From: Bacteroidota bacterium
Lineage (GTDB): Bacteria; Bacteroidota; Bacteroidia; Chitinophagales; Chitinophagaceae
Assembly: GCA_029555415.1 (NCBI GenBank)
Contig: JAKPSI010000018.1
Span: 1-64,000, forward strand
Direction: 5' to 3'
Length of the DNA stretch: 64,000 bases
Part shown: one piece after another, positions 12,652 to 20,833 of the stretch
Position numbering within the stretch: position 1 is the stretch's first letter
How the letters are laid out: the number at the start of each line of letters is the position of its first letter
Position numbers and translations under genes: made by a program
The notes under the pieces: model-generated
Databases searched by the model: none
What the model saw: only the letters and a program-made list of their open reading frames with translations
Told to the model about the DNA's origin: nothing

Positions 12652-14031
12652 TTAGGATTTGCCTTTCTTCTCCTGCCATTGCTGGTTGAAAGATTTGGCA
12701 GGGAAATTCATTTCACCGCGGTGCTCCTTCCATCCTTTCAGCACACTGTTCACCACCCAGTTCTTCACCCTGCCTCCCGCGCTGTTCATCCAGAAGCGGT
12801 GCAGCATACCTTGTTTCCAGGCTTTCCAGCCCATTTTCTCCGCAAAACTGCCATAACCCTCTTCAACGGATTCGTGGCGGTTCTCCAGTAACAATTCATG
12901 CAGATTGATCTTAACGGCACATACTTCCGTACAGTTCCCGCAAAGAGATGATGCATAACTGAGGTGCTTGTAATCATCCATTCCCTTCAGGTGCGGCGTC
13001 AGCACAGACCCGATCGGACCACTGTAAGTAACGCCATACGCGTGACCACCGATATTCTTATAGACAGGACATGCATTCAGACAAGCACCACAACGAATGC
13101 AGTACAGGCTTTCACGCATTTTAGGATTGGAAAGGATATTCGTGCGGCCGTTATCCAGCAGGATGACATACATATCTTCCGGACCATCCGTTTCACCGGG
13201 TTGTCGCGGACCCGTAACGATGGTGTTGTAAACCGTGATACGTTGCCCCGTTCCGAATGTGGAAAGCAAGGGCCAGAAAAGACCCAGGTCCGTCATGGAT
13301 GGGATCACTTTTTCGATGCCCACGATGACGATATGTGTTTTGGGCCAGGCACAACTGAGCCTCGCATTACCTTCATTCTCTGTAACGGCGATGCCACCGA
13401 TATCGGAGACGATGAAATTAGCACCTGTCACGCCGATCTCCGCCTGTACATATTTCTCGCGCAGTTTCACACGGGCAACAAGGGTCAGTTGCTCGGGTGT
13501 CAGATGCGGATCCGTTCCCAGTTTGTTCGCGAATAATTTGGCCACATCCTCTTTGCTTTTATGCATAGCGGGTGTAACGATATGATAGGGTGGTTCACCA
13601 TCCAGTTGCTGGATATATTCGCCCAGATCGGTCTCCACGCTTTCGATGCCGTTCTTTTCGAGAAAATCATTGAGATGGATCTCTTCCGTCACCATGCTCT
13701 TGCTCTTCACCAGTGTTTTGCATTGCTTTTCGTCACAGATCTTTTTAATGGCATCCAGCGCCTGTGCGGCATCTTCCGCCCAAATGACCTTTACGCCGCG
13801 TTTGGTGATCGCCGCTTCAAAATTCTCCAGCTGGCGGTCTAAGGTGCTGATGGCCTTCCACTTCAGGTTCTTTGCTTTTTCCCGCGCCAGATGAATATCG
13901 CTGAACTGCTGTTTGCCCTGAGGCACTACAGCATTGTATTTGCCGATGTTGAAATTGATCTTACGCCGGTGTTCCCGGTCGGCAGCCTTGATGGTGCCCC
14001 TGGCGATGAAATCTGCTGCGGTATCTTTCAC
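12652..14031 (-). CDS. lutB: LutB-type iron-sulfur protein
   Basis: A 459-residue LutB/LldF-family protein, the iron-sulfur subunit of the LutABC L-lactate oxidation system in the cytosol. An LUD domain occupies about 70-300 (GVTGANFIVSDIGGIAVTE is typical). Two 4Fe-4S motifs follow: CIRCGACLNACPVY near 308 and CGNCTEVC near 362. Family members have the same order and length. lutA and lutC are not adjacent: the neighbours are a DUF3109 gene 11 bp upstream and a deacetylase gene 12 bp downstream, all in one orientation. The protein either works with partners encoded elsewhere or has a lineage-specific redox role. Confidence 0.9.
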   Translation of the reverse strand: MKDTAADFIARGTIKAADREHRRKINFNIGKYNAVVPQGKQQFSDIHLAREKAKNLKWKAISTLDRQLENFEAAITKRGVKVIWAEDAAQALDAIKKICDEKQCKTLVKSKSMVTEEIHLNDFLEKNGIESVETDLGEYIQQLDGEPPYHIVTPAMHKSKEDVAKLFANKLGTDPHLTPEQLTLVARVKLREKYVQAEIGVTGANFIVSDIGGIAVTENEGNARLSCAWPKTHIVIVGIEKVIPSMTDLGLFWPLLSTFGTGQRITVYNTIVTGPRQPGETDGPEDMYVILLDNGRTNILSNPKMRESLYCIRCGACLNACPVYKNIGGHAYGVTYSGPIGSVLTPHLKGMDDYKHLSYASSLCGNCTEVCAVKINLHELLLENRHESVEEGYGSFAEKMGWKAWKQGMLHRFWMNSAGGRVKNWVVNSVLKGWKEHRGEMNFPAKSFNQQWQEKKGKS

Positions 14032-14042
14032 GTTGGTAAGGT

Positions 14043-14639
14043 TTATACTTTTTTGGATGCCTGTTGCATGGAAGCTACTTTGACCAGTGCATTATAAAAT
14101 CCTTCTCCGTACTTACGTACCAGTGGTTCTTTCAGGAATTCATACACCGGTACTTCCAGTTTCTTCCCGAGTGAGCAGGCCGGATTGCACATCGGCTGAC
14201 GCGCTTCATAATTCATGCGCTCATAATCTCCGTACTTTCCTTTCTTGGCGATGATCGGGAACAGATGACAACTGATCGGTTTTTTCCACGGAATGACACC
14301 GTCATAATAAGCCTGTTCAAAAGCACATTTGATGATCCCTTTTTCATCCCGGAATCCGTATACACAGATCTCATTGTCGTTACCCAGCGTAGGTGTTACC
14401 CAGCCGAATTCTTTATGATAAACGTACTTCCCTTTCCGTTCCACTTCTTCGATCGATGCTTTACCGAGGTAGGGCTTGATCTTCTCATACATTTCAAGTA
14501 CCGTGTCCAGTTCCGATTCCTCCAGCGGCGCACCGGCATCACCTTCCTCACAGCAGCCGCCTTTGCAGCGTGAAAGATCGCAGACGAACTGCTTTTTCAC
14601 GACATCATCACTGATCAGTATGTTATCTATTACGATCAC
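14043..14639 (-). CDS. DUF3109 cysteine-rich protein
   Basis: A 198-residue member of DUF3109, a mostly Bacteroidota family of unknown function with the hallmark N-terminal cluster CDLSRCKGGCC (Cys20, 25, 29, 30). More cysteines follow in EICVYG, IKCAFE, SCHLFP and MCNPACS, consistent with a metal or Fe-S site, as in the related YkgJ zinc/iron chelatase-like family. It is the first gene of a likely unit with lutB and the deacetylase; a TACATTTG box lies 13 bp before the start. Adjacency to a 4Fe-4S protein is compatible with a role in cluster handling, but that is inference. Confidence 0.85.
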   Translation of the reverse strand: MIVIDNILISDDVVKKQFVCDLSRCKGGCCEEGDAGAPLEESELDTVLEMYEKIKPYLGKASIEEVERKGKYVYHKEFGWVTPTLGNDNEICVYGFRDEKGIIKCAFEQAYYDGVIPWKKPISCHLFPIIAKKGKYGDYERMNYEARQPMCNPACSLGKKLEVPVYEFLKEPLVRKYGEGFYNALVKVASMQQASKKV

Positions 14640-14652
14640 AGTTGGTTTTTTG

Positions 14653-14660
14653 CAAATGTA
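14653..14660 (-). promoter_or_regulatory. Putative -7 box of DUF3109-lutB unit
   Basis: On the minus strand TACATTTG matches TAnnTTTG and ends 13 bp before the DUF3109 start codon. It separates this unit from the upstream TPR gene. No -33 TTTG is visible. Confidence 0.45.
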
Positions 14661-14669
14661 CGGACTGTA

Positions 14670-16466
14670 TCAATCCTGACCCGTTTTTGGACGCCTGAAC
14701 AATTTGTTGCGGATATGATGCCCGGCCGCTGTAAGCCGGTTATGGGAGGTCAGATAATGGATCACCTTCTCCTCCAGCCAGTGATGCAGCGGCACCAGGA
14801 ATGCCGCAAGACCGATCATGAAGGCAAGGTCCTTCCAGGGCTCCCCTTCCGTGATCGCATGGATATTCTTCTTGAAGATCAGAAATATGAATTCAAAGAA
14901 CATCAGGAAAGCGAAGAAACCGATGAGTTTGATGGTATTGGCCGAGACCTTGAACATGCCGAATATGATGAGCATGATGAAAAGAGAGATAATGCCCAAT
15001 GTGATGGCCATATACTGGATGTTGTTCTTCCTGCGCACCCTTTCCTCTTCTTCTTTCTCCGCTTTCTCCAGCCGTTGCTGTTCATCCGCAGCTTCCACCT
15101 GTGCCACATCCTTTTCTTTGCTGATCTTCTGAAGACTGTCCTTGTACTGATAATGCATGGAAGAATAGAAATTGGCGGATTTATAATCCCCTGCTTCAAG
15201 ATAAAGCGTATCCAGTACTTTACTGATATTGATCACTGATTCCATGGAACCGACATTCATAGCCAGCTGATTCGCACTCAGCAGGTATTTGATCGCTGAG
15301 TCGGATTTTGCGGTCTTGCGGAAATAATCCGCATATTGATAATGGAAACTGAGTTTATTGACACTGCCTGCCGATTGCTCAAAGAATGGCGCAGCGATAC
15401 TAAAATACTTTTGCGCGGAATCGAATTGATTCAGTCCGGTGTACACCACGGCATAAGCCTGATCGATCGCCTTTGTGTACCCGAAGATATTCAGGTACTT
15501 CTTCAGTGCCGCACCCTCCGCAGAGTTCAGGTATTGCAATGCGCGTGCGGGCTGGTCCATCTGCAGATAGAGATTCAGTAATCCGATATAACCCGGCACT
15601 TTCAGTGTTGAGAATTTCAGGGAATCCGCGACACGGATCGATCTTTCGTAATAATAGATCGCCATATCATAGTTCTTCTTCATGCTGTACAACTGACCAA
15701 TGCCATTGAGATCGATGGCCCGCTGATAAGGAATATTCTTTTCCTGGATCTCATCCAGTTTCCTGAACGCGAGCGTAGCGTAATCAATGGCTTTATCATA
15801 CGCATCGATATTGGCATAAAAACCCGAAAGACTGCTGTAGCATTTCTTCTCCAGTTTGGCCTCATGCATATCTTCCGCCAGCTGCAACGCATTCAGGTAA
15901 TGCCGGAGCGCGACGATCTTCTCATTCCTTGCGAGGTATACATCGCCATAACTGATGTGCGACAGGCATTTCAGGCTGTCGTTCTTCCCGAGTGAAATGA
16001 TACTGAAAGCCTCATGCGCGAACTGCAGCGCCTTATCCGTATCCGGAATGGTCAGATACAAAGTGGATAAGGACATCTGCGCCTGACCGATCTCTTCATC
16101 CATTTTATTCTCTTTCGCGGAGGCAAGGGCCTTGTTCATGTATTCAAATGCACGGTCCCGGTATGACTTCTGCGTATTGAAAAAACTGCAACGCACACCA
16201 TTCTCCAGATAGGAACGGAAGATCATCTTCCGGTCGCGCGATTCCTCCGCGATCCGGACCATTTCCTTACCCAGACTGTCAGCAACGGCCGGATTCACAT
16301 TCATCATGAGTCTTGAAAGGTCTTTCAGTACCGTGAATTTCTCATCCGTGGTTTTAACGGTTAGCAATTTCTTTTTCAGGGAATCCGCAACAGCGGCATC
16401 CTGAGCATGCATCAAAAAAGAAGAGAGCAATAAGAACAAGAAGAGCGTAAATATGCGCATAGTCAT
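14670..16466 (-). CDS. Secreted TPR protein with C-terminal membrane segments
   Basis: A 598-residue protein with a signal peptide (about 1-21, ending MHAQ) and a long alpha-helical region of TPR-like repeats (about 60-440). A charged coiled coil (about 445-490, rich in E, K and R) leads to three hydrophobic segments near 490-510, 520-538 and 550-570, then a short basic cytosolic tail. The architecture matches the sensor half of Bacteroidota TPR-linked histidine kinases, but no kinase or DNA-binding output domain is present. An ATG two codons in (16460) is an equally good start. Function unknown; a periplasmic scaffold or a signalling input that needs a partner would fit. Confidence 0.75.
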   Translation of the reverse strand: MTMRIFTLFLFLLLSSFLMHAQDAAVADSLKKKLLTVKTTDEKFTVLKDLSRLMMNVNPAVADSLGKEMVRIAEESRDRKMIFRSYLENGVRCSFFNTQKSYRDRAFEYMNKALASAKENKMDEEIGQAQMSLSTLYLTIPDTDKALQFAHEAFSIISLGKNDSLKCLSHISYGDVYLARNEKIVALRHYLNALQLAEDMHEAKLEKKCYSSLSGFYANIDAYDKAIDYATLAFRKLDEIQEKNIPYQRAIDLNGIGQLYSMKKNYDMAIYYYERSIRVADSLKFSTLKVPGYIGLLNLYLQMDQPARALQYLNSAEGAALKKYLNIFGYTKAIDQAYAVVYTGLNQFDSAQKYFSIAAPFFEQSAGSVNKLSFHYQYADYFRKTAKSDSAIKYLLSANQLAMNVGSMESVINISKVLDTLYLEAGDYKSANFYSSMHYQYKDSLQKISKEKDVAQVEAADEQQRLEKAEKEEEERVRRKNNIQYMAITLGIISLFIMLIIFGMFKVSANTIKLIGFFAFLMFFEFIFLIFKKNIHAITEGEPWKDLAFMIGLAAFLVPLHHWLEEKVIHYLTSHNRLTAAGHHIRNKLFRRPKTGQD

Positions 16467-16535
16467 GATTGATATCCGAAATATAGCTAATATTTGATTG
16501 CGTCAGGAGATCCGGCGCACATGCGGGTTGTGGTG

Positions 16536-17126
16536 TTATCGCCAGTGCAGGGTGTTGATCAGGTGCAGCATGTCCTTTTTCAGGAAATCATTCACGATGC
16601 CCAGTGAATCGGCATTAGGGGTGGCATCAAAATAAAGCGCGCCTCTGAGAAAATGTTTAACGGAATCCGTCAGGAAAAACTGGTTGGCAGTGGCGGTGTT
16701 ACCGGCCAGATTGAAATAAATACCCTCGGCATTATTGGGCGTTTTCAGCATACTGGTACTGATACCCGTTGAAACATCCGCATGTTGCTTGTAAGCCATT
16801 TTGAATGCGTCATTCACCAGTGTATCCATGTTATCGCGGGAATGGATATCCTTATAACTGATATAGATCCTGCCGCCAAAGCGGGGGATCTCGATATTGA
16901 CCCACCAGTCGCCCGCTTTATCTTCAAAAAAAGTGGAGTCCTTGACCACTGAAGCATATACCGGATACTCAAAAGTATAGGGATAGCCGGGTTGATCAAA
17001 GACCTGGTATTTCTTTTCAGGAAAATCGATATGCGCATAACCGCGTTGTTTGCCCGCAGTGTAATTGCTGTTACAGCTGAACAGGATCGCTGCCGAAAGA
17101 ACGAGTAAGGGAATTAAGGGTCGCAT
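16536..17126 (-). CDS. gldD: Gliding motility lipoprotein GldD
   Basis: A 196-residue lipoprotein with a lipobox ending at Cys18 (LFSC) and the GldD signature GYAHIDFPEKKYQVFD straight after the mature N-terminus. GldD is required for gliding and type IX secretion in Flavobacterium johnsoniae; its molecular role is not settled. It lies 5 bp downstream of gldE, so the two are surely co-transcribed. The order mutY-ssb-gldE-gldD on one strand matches the organisation described for F. johnsoniae, which strengthens the call considerably. Confidence 0.93.
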   Translation of the reverse strand: MRPLIPLLVLSAAILFSCNSNYTAGKQRGYAHIDFPEKKYQVFDQPGYPYTFEYPVYASVVKDSTFFEDKAGDWWVNIEIPRFGGRIYISYKDIHSRDNMDTLVNDAFKMAYKQHADVSTGISTSMLKTPNNAEGIYFNLAGNTATANQFFLTDSVKHFLRGALYFDATPNADSLGIVNDFLKKDMLHLINTLHWR

Positions 17127-17131
17127 CAGTT

Positions 17132-18493
17132 TCAGGTTGTTTGTTCACCTCCGGGTGGAAGTATGGTCACTTTCACCAGTTGGATCCGGTTATGGCTTGC
17201 CTGCATCACAGTGAATCTGAAATCGCCGGCCAGCAGCTCGGCATTGACGGCGGGAAATTTTCCGGCCAGTTCCAGTACCAGTCCGGCAAGTGATTCACTC
17301 TCCCCCTGCACCGCGCTGAATGTATCAATGGGAAGGCTCATCGTCTTGCACAGATCATGGATCATCGTCTTGCCTTCAAAGATATAATTATTGTCATCCA
17401 GTTTCCGGTTACCGCTTTCCTCATCATCGAACTCATCTTTGATCTCACCGATCACTTCTTCCAGGATATCTTCCATCGTTACGATACCACTGGTACCGCC
17501 AAATTCATCCACCACAACGGCGAAGTGAATGCGCTTGACCTGGAAATCACGCAACAGGTCCTCGATCAGTTTATTCTCCGGAACGAAATAGGGCTGACGC
17601 ATGAGTGCATGCCAGTCAAAGTCCTCTTTCTCCTGCAGATAGGGGATCAGGTCCTTGGTATTGATCAGTCCGGACACTTCATCCAGACTTCCCTTGTACA
17701 CCGGAAGTCTTGAGTAATGCAGTTCTTCCACCCGGCGGATCAGTTGACCGAATGTAGAATTGTATTCCACGCCACTCACATCCAGCCGGCTCCGCATGAT
17801 CTGCTTCACGGATATGTTGCCGAACTTGACGATCCCTTTCATGATATTCTTTTCTTCGGGCGAGGCTTCTTCATCCGTCTTGACATCGATCGCTTCATCC
17901 AGCTCCCGGATGCTGAGTGCGTCAGAGCGGTCGGCACCGAGTTTACTGCCGATACCATCTGCCACCGCAACCAGCCAGCGGCTTACGCGACGCAGGATCA
18001 GGTGCAGGCCTTCCAGTAAAAAAGAGGAACCATATGCGAAGCGAAGATTGTTCTGTGTGGCCCATACTTTCGGCAACACTTCACCCGCGAACACGAGTAC
18101 GAACGCGATCACCAGGACCTTTGAGATCATCTCCAGGAACAAAGGGATCTTTTCGAACGCGATGAACTGATCGAACAGGAAATTGGAAAGAATGATGATA
18201 CAAATGTTCACGAAAGTACCGGCGATCAGTAAGGATGCATATACTTCCTTGGGTTCTTCCAGCAACTCAATGATCCTGCGTGCGGAAGGATGCTGTTTGG
18301 TCTTCAGCATATTGATGTCCTTATTCTCCAGCGAGAAAAGCGCCACCTCACCTCCGGAAATAGTGAACGTGATCAGGAGCAGTATTAGCAAAGTGATCAC
18401 CAGGAACGTGGTGCTTTGCGTGGTAACGCCTAACAGGAATAAGGAAGGGTGATGAAAAATATTATCCAATGCCGGTAGAATATCCAATTCCAA
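17132..18493 (-). CDS. gldE: Gliding-associated CBS/CorC-domain protein GldE
   Basis: A 453-residue inner-membrane protein of the HlyC/CorC type. A DUF21 membrane domain with about four hydrophobic segments spans 20-180, a CBS pair about 215-335 (RSRLDVSGVEYNSTF onward, VVVDEFGGTSGIVTMEDILEEVIGEI), and a CorC/HlyC C-terminal domain about 355-445. GldE partially overlaps GldD in function in Flavobacterium, where extra copies suppress some gldD defects. gldD follows at 5 bp; ssb lies 110 bp upstream. Position next to gldD distinguishes it from generic CorC paralogues. Confidence 0.92.
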   Translation of the reverse strand: MELDILPALDNIFHHPSLFLLGVTTQSTTFLVITLLILLLITFTISGGEVALFSLENKDINMLKTKQHPSARRIIELLEEPKEVYASLLIAGTFVNICIIILSNFLFDQFIAFEKIPLFLEMISKVLVIAFVLVFAGEVLPKVWATQNNLRFAYGSSFLLEGLHLILRRVSRWLVAVADGIGSKLGADRSDALSIRELDEAIDVKTDEEASPEEKNIMKGIVKFGNISVKQIMRSRLDVSGVEYNSTFGQLIRRVEELHYSRLPVYKGSLDEVSGLINTKDLIPYLQEKEDFDWHALMRQPYFVPENKLIEDLLRDFQVKRIHFAVVVDEFGGTSGIVTMEDILEEVIGEIKDEFDDEESGNRKLDDNNYIFEGKTMIHDLCKTMSLPIDTFSAVQGESESLAGLVLELAGKFPAVNAELLAGDFRFTVMQASHNRIQLVKVTILPPGGEQTT

Positions 18494-18603
18494 GGTTTTT
18501 TGCTGGTTTTCTGACTGTCCGGCTTTTCACCCGGCAGGCAGCAAGAACGGCCATCTGAAACAGCCTGCTGCAAGTGCAAATTTATCAATAAAAAAATGAA
18601 TGC

Positions 18604-19035
18604 TTAGAAGGGAAGGTTTTCGGAGGGATCTCCTGCTGGCGGTTCACTTCCGCCCATCCCGGGTATCCCGCCCTGATCCGTGCTGCTGTTTCCGGGCGCT
18701 TCTATTTTTTTGTCGAGCATGATCAGATTGTCACCCACCACTTCGGTCGCGAATTTGCGGTTCCCGTCCTTGTCTTCCCAACTACGGGTCCTTAAACGGC
18801 CTTCAATATAAACGAGGCTGCTTTTATGAAGATATTTCTGAGCCAGTTCGGCGAGTCCGCGCCAAAGCACGACCGTATGCCATTCCGTTTGGGAAACCAA
18901 TTTCCCGGTCCGGTCTTTGAACGTTTCAGTTGTGGCAAGGGGAAATTTCGCGACGGCAATATTGCCCTCCAGCGTTTGCACTTCCGGGTCTTTGCCCAGA
19001 TTTCCGATCAGCATTACACGGTTTACGCCTCTCAT
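18604..19035 (-). CDS. ssb: Single-stranded DNA-binding protein
   Basis: A 143-residue SSB. The OB-fold (about 1-105) begins with the conserved MRGVNRVMLIGNLGKDPEVQ and includes WHTVVLWRGLAELAQKYLHKSS and YIEGRLRTRSWEDKDG. A Gly/Pro-rich linker leads to the C-terminal tip SENLPF, the protein-docking peptide, which is less acidic than the enteric DDDIPF. It lies between mutY and gldE as in other gliding Bacteroidota. It may be a unit of its own, since 110 bp separate it from gldE and 137 bp from mutY. Confidence 0.95.
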   Translation of the reverse strand: MRGVNRVMLIGNLGKDPEVQTLEGNIAVAKFPLATTETFKDRTGKLVSQTEWHTVVLWRGLAELAQKYLHKSSLVYIEGRLRTRSWEDKDGNRKFATEVVGDNLIMLDKKIEAPGNSSTDQGGIPGMGGSEPPAGDPSENLPF

Positions 19036-19172
19036 ATTTTATAATTTGGATCCCGGTCAGAGCCGGAACAGGTTATAAATCACCGAAGGCTACTAATGCT
19101 TAATCAATTTACGGAATTCCCGCGTGGAGCGGAAATAAATCACGTTAGTTCTTAATATGACGAAATCACCGC

Positions 19173-20255
19173 TCAGCTTATCTTCCGCTGTATGAAAGTT
19201 TTAAGGGAACGGGGGAATGCATACTTGCCAAGTCCGGAAACAGGGACCCATTCCCAATCCCTGAAAAATGACGGTTTCGCATTCAGGTCGATGATAAGGA
19301 ACTGACCATGGATCCGCTGATGGGTCAGTTGCTGTTCAAAATCCGAAATGTCTTTCACGATGATCTTTCCGGTTCCGGTGAACCACTTCTTTTCTTTTGC
19401 AAGCTTCAGCATTTCATCGGCAGACAAATGCCTATCGCTTTCAATGAGCGGGAACTCATACAGGTCGCGCCAGATGTCCTTTGATGTACGCTGCCGGATC
19501 ACTATGGTGTTTTTGGACCGGATCACCAGATAACTGAACCATCTTTTTTTAACGGTCAGCTTCTTTTGCTTCACCGGCAGATCCGCCACCCTTGCGGTTT
19601 TCAGGGCAATACATTCTTTTTTGAAAATACATTGCGTACACAAAGGCGTTACGGGTTTACATACCACAGCGCCAAAATCCATGATGGCCTGGTTGTACAT
19701 TCCGGCATGCCGGGGATCGATCAGTTGCTGTGCCAGCGCACCGAATTGCTTTTTACCTTCTGTACTGTCTGACGCTGTACTGATACCGAATATTCTGGAG
19801 AGCACTCTGTATACATTGCCATCAACAACAGCATAGGGAAGTCCGAATGCGAATGAACTGATCGCTGCAGCGGTATAGGGTCCTACCCCTTTTAACTGCC
19901 CGATCGCATCATACGTTTCAGGGAATTTACCCTTGTATTCCTTAGCAATGAATCTTGCGGTATGGATCAGATTCCGGCAGCGGCTGTAATACCCCAGCCC
20001 TTCCCAGTATTTGAAAACAAGCTGGTCGTCAGCGGCAGCGAGATCTTTTATGGTCGGAAAGGCGGCAATAAAACGTTCGAAATAGGCCCACCCCTGTTCT
20101 ACACGGGTTTGTTGCAGGATGATCTCACTCAGCCAGATCTTATAAGGGTCTTTTTCCCCCTTCCAGGGCATTTGCCGGTCATTTTTTTCCCGGTGCCATT
20201 TCAGGAGCCTGGCAGTAAAGGTTTTGCCCGGGATGAGATCGGTTTTTTTATGCAT
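19173..20255 (-). CDS. mutY: A/G-specific adenine DNA glycosylase
   Basis: Removes adenine mispaired with 8-oxoguanine. The 360-residue protein has the catalytic Glu44 in SEIILQQTRV, the helix-hairpin-helix LKGVGPYTAAA near 121-131 and the catalytic Asp145 in VVDGNVYRVLSR. A complete 4Fe-4S loop is formed by Cys199, 206, 209 and 215 (spacing 6, 2, 5), and a C-terminal NUDIX-like domain (about 235-355) reads the 8-oxoG strand. All key residues are intact. It is divergent from the HU gene across a 162-bp intergenic region and is first in the mutY-ssb-gldE-gldD order. Confidence 0.95.
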   Translation of the reverse strand: MHKKTDLIPGKTFTARLLKWHREKNDRQMPWKGEKDPYKIWLSEIILQQTRVEQGWAYFERFIAAFPTIKDLAAADDQLVFKYWEGLGYYSRCRNLIHTARFIAKEYKGKFPETYDAIGQLKGVGPYTAAAISSFAFGLPYAVVDGNVYRVLSRIFGISTASDSTEGKKQFGALAQQLIDPRHAGMYNQAIMDFGAVVCKPVTPLCTQCIFKKECIALKTARVADLPVKQKKLTVKKRWFSYLVIRSKNTIVIRQRTSKDIWRDLYEFPLIESDRHLSADEMLKLAKEKKWFTGTGKIIVKDISDFEQQLTHQRIHGQFLIIDLNAKPSFFRDWEWVPVSGLGKYAFPRSLKTFIQRKIS

Positions 20256-20386
20256 TTTCAGCAGATCGGGGGTTAAAGGGGGTAAAGTTCCGAGAATTTC
20301 GGGGTATGCCCTTTCGTAAATTTCAAAAAAATTATGCCTATTGGGTTGACAATCATATTATTTTATCATAAATTAGTCCCGAAAAC

Positions 20387-20401
20387 ATACGTTTAACGTA
20401 T
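20387..20401. promoter_or_regulatory. Perfect palindrome upstream of HU gene
   Basis: ATACGTT-T-AACGTAT, 7-bp arms about one central base, 17 bp before the HU start codon. It overlaps TACGTTTA, a near-match to the -7 box, so a protein bound here would block initiation. A candidate operator, possibly autoregulatory. Confidence 0.4.
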
Positions 20402-20417
20402 ATAAAAACCTGCAATC

Positions 20418-20735
20418 ATGAGAAAAGCCGACCTGGTAAACCAGATTTCAGAAAAAACAGGAATTCCCAAGGTAGATGTCCTTGTAACTCTTGAAACTAT
20501 GTTCAAGGAAGTAAAAGACACACTTGCCGGAGGTGAAAATATTTACATCCGCGGCTTCGGTTCTTTCATCACGAAAAAACGTGCAGCTAAGATCGGACGC
20601 AACATCAAGAAAAACATCGCGGTACATATTCCCGAACATTATATTCCTGCCTTCAAACCTGCAAAGGAATTCGTGGCAGAAGTGAAAAAACTCGTAGAAC
20701 CTAAGCCAGACAACGGTCCTGGCGAAGACGCATAA
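20418..20735 (+). CDS. HU/IHF-family DNA-binding protein
   Basis: A 105-residue HU-family protein that bends or coats DNA in the nucleoid. The fold is complete: an N-terminal helical dimerisation region (RKADLVNQISEKTG), GFGSFITKKRAA leading into the beta-arm, and the C-terminal helix FKPAKEFVAEVKK. The DNA-contacting arm has HIPEHYIPAF in place of the usual RNPxTG, which is typical of this Bacteroidota subgroup. A Pro/acidic tail ends the protein. It is divergent from mutY and followed by a hairpin with a U-run, then a TPR gene, an mS38-like gene and rng. Confidence 0.9.
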   Translation: MRKADLVNQISEKTGIPKVDVLVTLETMFKEVKDTLAGGENIYIRGFGSFITKKRAAKIGRNIKKNIAVHIPEHYIPAFKPAKEFVAEVKKLVEPKPDNGPGEDA

Positions 20736-20799
20736 TATTTTTCACGGCTTTCACTTCTTTTTATTCACTTCATTTGATGTGTTTACGGTAACTTCGCAT

Positions 20800-20833
20800 T
20801 CCCGGTGACCGAACCCGGGAGTAAATTTTTTTT
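20800..20833 (+). terminator. Hairpin plus U-run between HU and TPR genes
   Basis: Arms TCCCGG (20800-20805) and CCGGGA (20815-20820) with a 9-nt loop, then GTAAA and T8 running up to the GTG start of the TPR gene. It could terminate the HU transcript. If TAACTTCG (20789-20796) is a promoter, it would instead form the 5' end of the TPR mRNA. Confidence 0.5.
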
